Shown: positions 5,976 to 8,546 of the stretch, one piece after another
Position numbering within the stretch: position 1 is the first letter of the stretch
Layout: each line of letters opens with the position of its first letter
Program-made: the position numbers and the translations under genes
Source of the DNA: Bacteroidota bacterium
GTDB lineage: Bacteria; Bacteroidota; Bacteroidia; Chitinophagales; LD1
Reading direction: 5' to 3'
Assembly: GCA_947457525.1 (NCBI GenBank)
Contig: CANGXE010000048.1
Span: 1 to 8,546 of the forward strand
Length of the DNA: 8,546 nucleotides
The notes under the pieces: model-generated
Told to the model about the DNA's origin: nothing
What the model saw: the letters and a program-made list of their open reading frames with translations, nothing else
Databases searched by the model: none

Positions 5976-6776
5976 ATGGCTACAGAAAAAAATTATTTAA
6001 CCCTGTCGATGGACGATATCGTTTTCGAGAGTCGTAACAAAGACTACGGTGCGTACGAGTTACGAAAAATATCACCCAAAAACATCCGTATCGGATTGAT
6101 TATTGCAGTGGTTACTTTCACGCTTGGACTCATCGCTTCACAAGTGGACTGGTCGTTTTTGGAAAAAGCGAAAGAAGAAGAGGTAGTGAACACATCTGTT
6201 ACCTTAATGGAACCGCCTTCTATCAACAATGAACCACCACCACCACCACCACCACCACCACCGCCACCGCAGCGTCCTACGATTAAGTTCGTGGAGATGA
6301 TTGTAAAAAAGCAAGAAGAGGTGCGTGAAGAAGAAGAAGAACCAACCAAAATTGAAGACATCAAGGATCAAACCATTGCTGAAAAAACGCAAGAAGGTGA
6401 TGAAAACGCAAACGAAATGATAGAGCCGGTGGTAGCCGAAGCCCCTGTGGTAGAAGAACCTAAGGTTTTCCAGTTCGTAGAGCAAATGCCGGAGTTTCCG
6501 GGTGGCGATGTAGAATTGATGAAGTTTATTCAGAAAAACGTTCAGTATCCACAAATGGAGCGGGACAATGACATTCAAGGTCGAGTTATTTTGAAGTTTG
6601 TGGTAATGGAAGATGGAGGCGTTTCTGATGTGAGCGTGGCGAGAAGTGTAAGCCCCGGCTTAGACAAAGAAGCAGTTCGCGTAGTGAAAATGTTGCCGAA
6701 ATTCAAACCGGGTAAACAACAAGGTAAAGCCGTGAGAGTATACTACAGTTTACCGGTGTTATTCAAATTACAGTAA
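5976..6776 (+). CDS. tonB: TonB: energy transducer to outer-membrane receptors
   Basis: The product is 266 residues from ATG 5976. It spans the periplasm and passes proton-motive energy from ExbB/ExbD to TonB-dependent outer-membrane transporters. The N-terminal SMDDIVFESRNKDYGAYELRK segment is the cytoplasmic leader characteristic of Bacteroidota TonB. One membrane helix follows at about 37-55. The spacer has a run of 12 prolines (87-98), then a highly acidic stretch rich in Glu and Lys (111-160). The C-terminal TonB domain spans about 177-265. It shows the YP near 191, GRVILKFVVMEDGGVSDVSV, the LDKEAVRVVKMLPKFKPG block and the closing VRVYYSLPVLFKL strand. It is the last gene before a strong hairpin terminator, consistent with an exbB-exbD-exbD-tonB transcription unit. 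Confidence 0.95.
   Translation: MATEKNYLTLSMDDIVFESRNKDYGAYELRKISPKNIRIGLIIAVVTFTLGLIASQVDWSFLEKAKEEEVVNTSVTLMEPPSINNEPPPPPPPPPPPPQRPTIKFVEMIVKKQEEVREEEEEPTKIEDIKDQTIAEKTQEGDENANEMIEPVVAEAPVVEEPKVFQFVEQMPEFPGGDVELMKFIQKNVQYPQMERDNDIQGRVILKFVVMEDGGVSDVSVARSVSPGLDKEAVRVVKMLPKFKPGKQQGKAVRVYYSLPVLFKLQ
6234..6268 (+). repeat. CCA trinucleotide tract encoding the polyproline run of TonB
   Basis: Nine uninterrupted CCA codons (6234-6260) are followed by CCG, CCA and CCG, giving 12 prolines. Because the unit is three bases, slippage would change the proline number without breaking the frame. The tract lies in the periplasmic spacer, where length variation should be tolerated. Confidence 0.9.
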
Positions 6777-6782
6777 ACCAAT

Positions 6783-6790
6783 TACTTTTG
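6783..6790 (+). promoter_or_regulatory. Candidate -7 box for the downstream membrane protein/lipoprotein/TPR operon
   Basis: TACTTTTG matches the Bacteroidota TAnnTTTG consensus exactly and lies 6 bases after the tonB stop. No convincing TTTG sits 17-23 bases upstream, so this is a weak call. If active, transcription would begin near 6797, just before the hairpin at 6802-6844. Confidence 0.3.
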
Positions 6791-6801
6791 TAAAAAAATC
6801 T

Positions 6802-6844
6802 CGAAAAATCATAATCGTTCTGTCAGAATGGTTATGATTTTTCG
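6802..6844 (+). terminator. Long hairpin terminator after tonB
   Basis: CGAAAAATCATAATC (6802-6816) pairs with GGTTATGATTTTTCG (6830-6844) over 15 positions with one G-U pair. The inner part, TTCTG and CAGAA around 6818-6828, can extend the stem nearly to a closed tip. It starts 26 bases after the tonB stop. The A-rich left arm and T-rich right arm fit a terminator that may work in both directions. The T tract (6838-6842) is inside the stem and is followed by CGCTTT, so efficiency is uncertain. The structure ends only 10 bases before the next start codon. Confidence 0.75.
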
Positions 6845-6854
6845 CTTTAAAGCC

Positions 6855-7085
6855 ATGAACAAATTCAATCAATTTTTCCGTACACTCTACACCCGCCCCG
6901 GCTTGATGTGGAAGTTTGGTGCAGGATTTATTTTTTTGACCATGGGTTTGGTGCTGCTGTTTGTTCCCAAGTTGACTTATGGCTTAGAAGACGGCACTAA
7001 ATTCGGATTTATTGGTCTACTTATCTTATACGGTTTTTTTCGCTTAGTAACGTTTTATATTGAGTTCAAAAACAATAACGAATAG
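6855..7085 (+). CDS. Small two-helix membrane protein, hypothetical
   Basis: The product is 76 residues from ATG 6855. Two ATG codons further upstream (6828 and 6834) lie inside the hairpin after tonB and are unlikely starts. A basic, amphipathic N-terminus (MNKFNQFFRTLYTRPGL) precedes two hydrophobic segments at about 20-37 and 49-68, joined by a short loop containing YGLEDGT. The C-terminus is charged. The positive N-terminus suggests that both ends face the cytoplasm. I do not recognise a named family. Its stop is only 2 bases before the start of the PstS-like lipoprotein gene, so the two are almost certainly translated from one transcript. A role in assembling or anchoring the downstream envelope proteins is possible but only inferred from position. 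Confidence 0.78.
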   Translation: MNKFNQFFRTLYTRPGLMWKFGAGFIFLTMGLVLLFVPKLTYGLEDGTKFGFIGLLILYGFFRLVTFYIEFKNNNE

Positions 7086-7087
7086 CC

Positions 7088-8050
7088 ATGCGCTTCACCT
7101 ATTATTTCATTTTTGGAATTATTTTTCTAATTACTTCTTGTGCGCAACAAGCCGAGAAAAAACCCACACCTACTACCGAAAGTAACATCGGACGTGAAAA
7201 ATATTATGCCGGAAAATTAGCTATTGGTGTGGACACGTCCATAGCGCCCATCATCAAACAACAAACAGAGATTTTCACTTTCATCAACGATAGCGTACAG
7301 TTGGAAGAAACGTATGCAAACGAGGCTATTTTATTCGATAAATTCAGAAAGCGTGAAGTAGGTGTAGTGATTATTCCTCGCCAACTGTCAGCGAGTGAGA
7401 TTGCGCGATTTAAAGAAAAAGATACCATCTACGTACGCCAAATACAATTAGCTTATGATGCTATAGCATTGGTTGGAAACAAGAATGGGAAAAGCCCTCA
7501 ACTAAGCATAGATTGGTTGAAACAAAACTTCTCTCCTTCTTCTAAGTCATCATCCATCAAGTTAGTGTTTGACCGCACCAATGAAAGTGTACTTAAAAAC
7601 ACCTTAGACTTATTGGGTTACACTGACAAAGTTTCACCAAATGTATATGCCGTCAATTCATTAGATGAAGTGATAAACTATGTGGCTGCCAACAAAGATG
7701 CAATTGGTTTTATTCCTTACAGCTACATTAGCGACACAGATGAAGAGCGGGTGCGAGCTATTCTTGACCGCATCAAGTTATTGTCGCTTAGTGTGAAAGA
7801 TAAAGAAGGGAAAGACCGACAAGCTAGCGCCAACCAAGCCGACATTGCTGAGGGCATTTACCCGCTTACCCAAAATATCAGTGCCCTCTCTCGGTTTAGC
7901 TATAGTGATAATTTAGAATGGTTATTCATGAATTTTATGTTTAGAGAAAAAGGCGCACGCATATTTTTGAAAGGTGGATTTGTGCCGGCCAAAATTCCTG
8001 AACGTGCAATAAATGTTAACCCCAACCCCGTTGATACAGAAAAAAATTAA
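7088..8050 (+). CDS. PstS-like substrate-binding lipoprotein
   Basis: The product is 320 residues from ATG 7088. A lipoprotein signal ends in LITSC with the lipidated Cys at 18, followed by a short Lys- and Thr-rich linker. The rest resembles the two-lobed phosphate-type periplasmic binding fold. KLAIGVDTSIAPII is the first strand and helix, EVGVVIIPRQLS ends the first half, and AYDAIALVGN is the lobe crossover. A VFDRTNESVLKNTL segment, a NKDAIGFIPYSYI strand and a late IYPLTQNI match the usual order. The classical PstS phosphate loop (Ser-Gly-Thr) is not visible; DRTNES stands in its place, so the ligand may not be phosphate. No ABC permease or ATPase gene is nearby. Related proteins encoded beside tonB in Bacteroidota are often annotated as phosphate-binding proteins. 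It is preceded by the small membrane protein and followed by a TPR protein. Confidence 0.83.
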   Translation: MRFTYYFIFGIIFLITSCAQQAEKKPTPTTESNIGREKYYAGKLAIGVDTSIAPIIKQQTEIFTFINDSVQLEETYANEAILFDKFRKREVGVVIIPRQLSASEIARFKEKDTIYVRQIQLAYDAIALVGNKNGKSPQLSIDWLKQNFSPSSKSSSIKLVFDRTNESVLKNTLDLLGYTDKVSPNVYAVNSLDEVINYVAANKDAIGFIPYSYISDTDEERVRAILDRIKLLSLSVKDKEGKDRQASANQADIAEGIYPLTQNISALSRFSYSDNLEWLFMNFMFREKGARIFLKGGFVPAKIPERAINVNPNPVDTEKN

Positions 8051-8102
8051 ACCTTCTTATACATTCATAGTCTATTAACTATTCAACCAACCAAACGAGA
8101 AA

Positions 8103-8546
8103 ATGAGAAAATTTATTGCAGTAGCCCTTGTTGCTTTATTATCTAACAACATTTTTGCGCAGACTTTGCAGGATGCACAAAAAGAGATTGATCGCGAAAA
8201 CTTTTTTAAAGCCAAACAAATTTTGAATGGCTTATTGAAAAGCGAAACAGTGAACAAAGCCGATGTATATTATTACTTAGGTAATGCCTATTTGAACAGT
8301 GAAGATGTAGACTCTGCTAAAGTGTATTACAAGTTAGTTTGGAACCCTGACAACCGTACTGCATTAGGCTATTTGGCCAATGGTCGCTTGGCTTTGCTCA
8401 ACAAAAACGCAGCGGAAACTAAGTTGAACTACGACCGTGCCTTGCAGATTACAAAAATGAAAAACGCGAATATCTACTACGAAATAGGTGATTCATACAT
8501 TCACCCTGAACTGAAAGACGTGAACGCAGCGATTACTAATTTAGAA
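8103..8546 (+). CDS. Secreted TPR-repeat protein, 3' partial
   Basis: The frame opens at ATG 8103 and runs off the window, giving 148 visible residues. A typical signal peptide (residues 1-19, MRKFIAVALVALLSNNIFA) ends at Ala before Gln-Thr, with no lipobox. The mature part is helical with TPR-like periodicity. Visible units are at about 21-50, 54-86 (YYLGNAYLNSEDVDSAKVYY), 88-118 (Gly-Tyr, Leu-Ala, Asn-Tyr-Asp-Arg-Ala-Leu) and from 123 (YYEIGDSYI). TPR units act as protein-binding scaffolds, here in the periplasm. It lies 52 bases after the PstS-like gene on the same strand with no terminator between, so it is probably in the same operon. The product's partner cannot be told from sequence; the adjacent lipoprotein is the obvious candidate. 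Confidence 0.85.
   Translation, partial: MRKFIAVALVALLSNNIFAQTLQDAQKEIDRENFFKAKQILNGLLKSETVNKADVYYYLGNAYLNSEDVDSAKVYYKLVWNPDNRTALGYLANGRLALLNKNAAETKLNYDRALQITKMKNANIYYEIGDSYIHPELKDVNAAITNLE

Noticed and set aside
6044..6578. Open frames on the minus strand opposite tonB with long Gly or Trp runs
   Set aside because: They are the complement of the CCA proline tract and the Glu/Lys-rich spacer of tonB. Their composition is an artefact and tonB itself is well supported.
6828..6854. Earlier ATG starts (6828, 6834) for the 76-residue membrane protein
   Set aside because: Both lie inside the hairpin after tonB. The ATG at 6855 gives a normal basic N-terminus.
8075..8257. Minus-strand open frame opposite the TPR gene start
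   Set aside because: It overlaps the signal peptide and first TPR unit of a better supported gene and has no recognisable features.

Overview
The window comes from a member of the Bacteroidota. The evidence is a cell-surface protein with SprB repeats and a gliding-motility/type IX secretion C-terminal domain, a TonB/ExbB/ExbD system with two consecutive ExbD genes, a TonB N-terminus of the Bacteroidota type, weak ribosome binding sites and promoter-like TAnnTTTG elements. Overall composition is AT-rich. The lineage looks like Chitinophagales/Sphingobacteriales or a relative, but this cannot be fixed from the sequence alone.

Layout. Positions 1-1440 hold the 3' end of a large secreted surface protein: four SprB-type repeats, a PKD-like segment, then a type B sorting domain. 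A clear intrinsic terminator follows it. Next are a small single-pass membrane protein of unknown function (1553-1951) and two genes on the minus strand, a nitronate monooxygenase-like flavoenzyme (3445-2492) and a small lipoprotein (2466-2005). The lipoprotein lies 25 bases downstream of the oxygenase and is probably co-transcribed with it. A 329-base divergent regulatory region (3446-3774) carries a perfect inverted repeat abutting the oxygenase start, a helically phased direct repeat, a 12-base palindrome and a good Bacteroidota-type promoter facing right.

The right half is an energy-transduction cluster on the plus strand: exbB (3775-4584), exbD1 (4622-5275), exbD2 (5314-5889) and tonB (5976-6776). 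Together these should form the inner-membrane proton-driven motor that powers TonB-dependent outer-membrane import. A long hairpin (6802-6844) separates tonB from a second set: a 76-residue two-helix membrane protein (6855-7085), a PstS-like periplasmic lipoprotein (7088-8050) and the start of a secreted TPR protein (8103 onward, cut by the window end). Such an arrangement is, to my knowledge, common in Bacteroidota, but the role of the last three genes is not well defined. They plausibly act in the envelope with the TonB motor.

No RNA genes, insertion sequences, CRISPR arrays or phage genes are visible. The most interesting material is regulatory (hairpins next to start codons) and the poorly understood TonB-linked membrane protein, binding protein and TPR set. 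I do not see a clearly unprecedented system.
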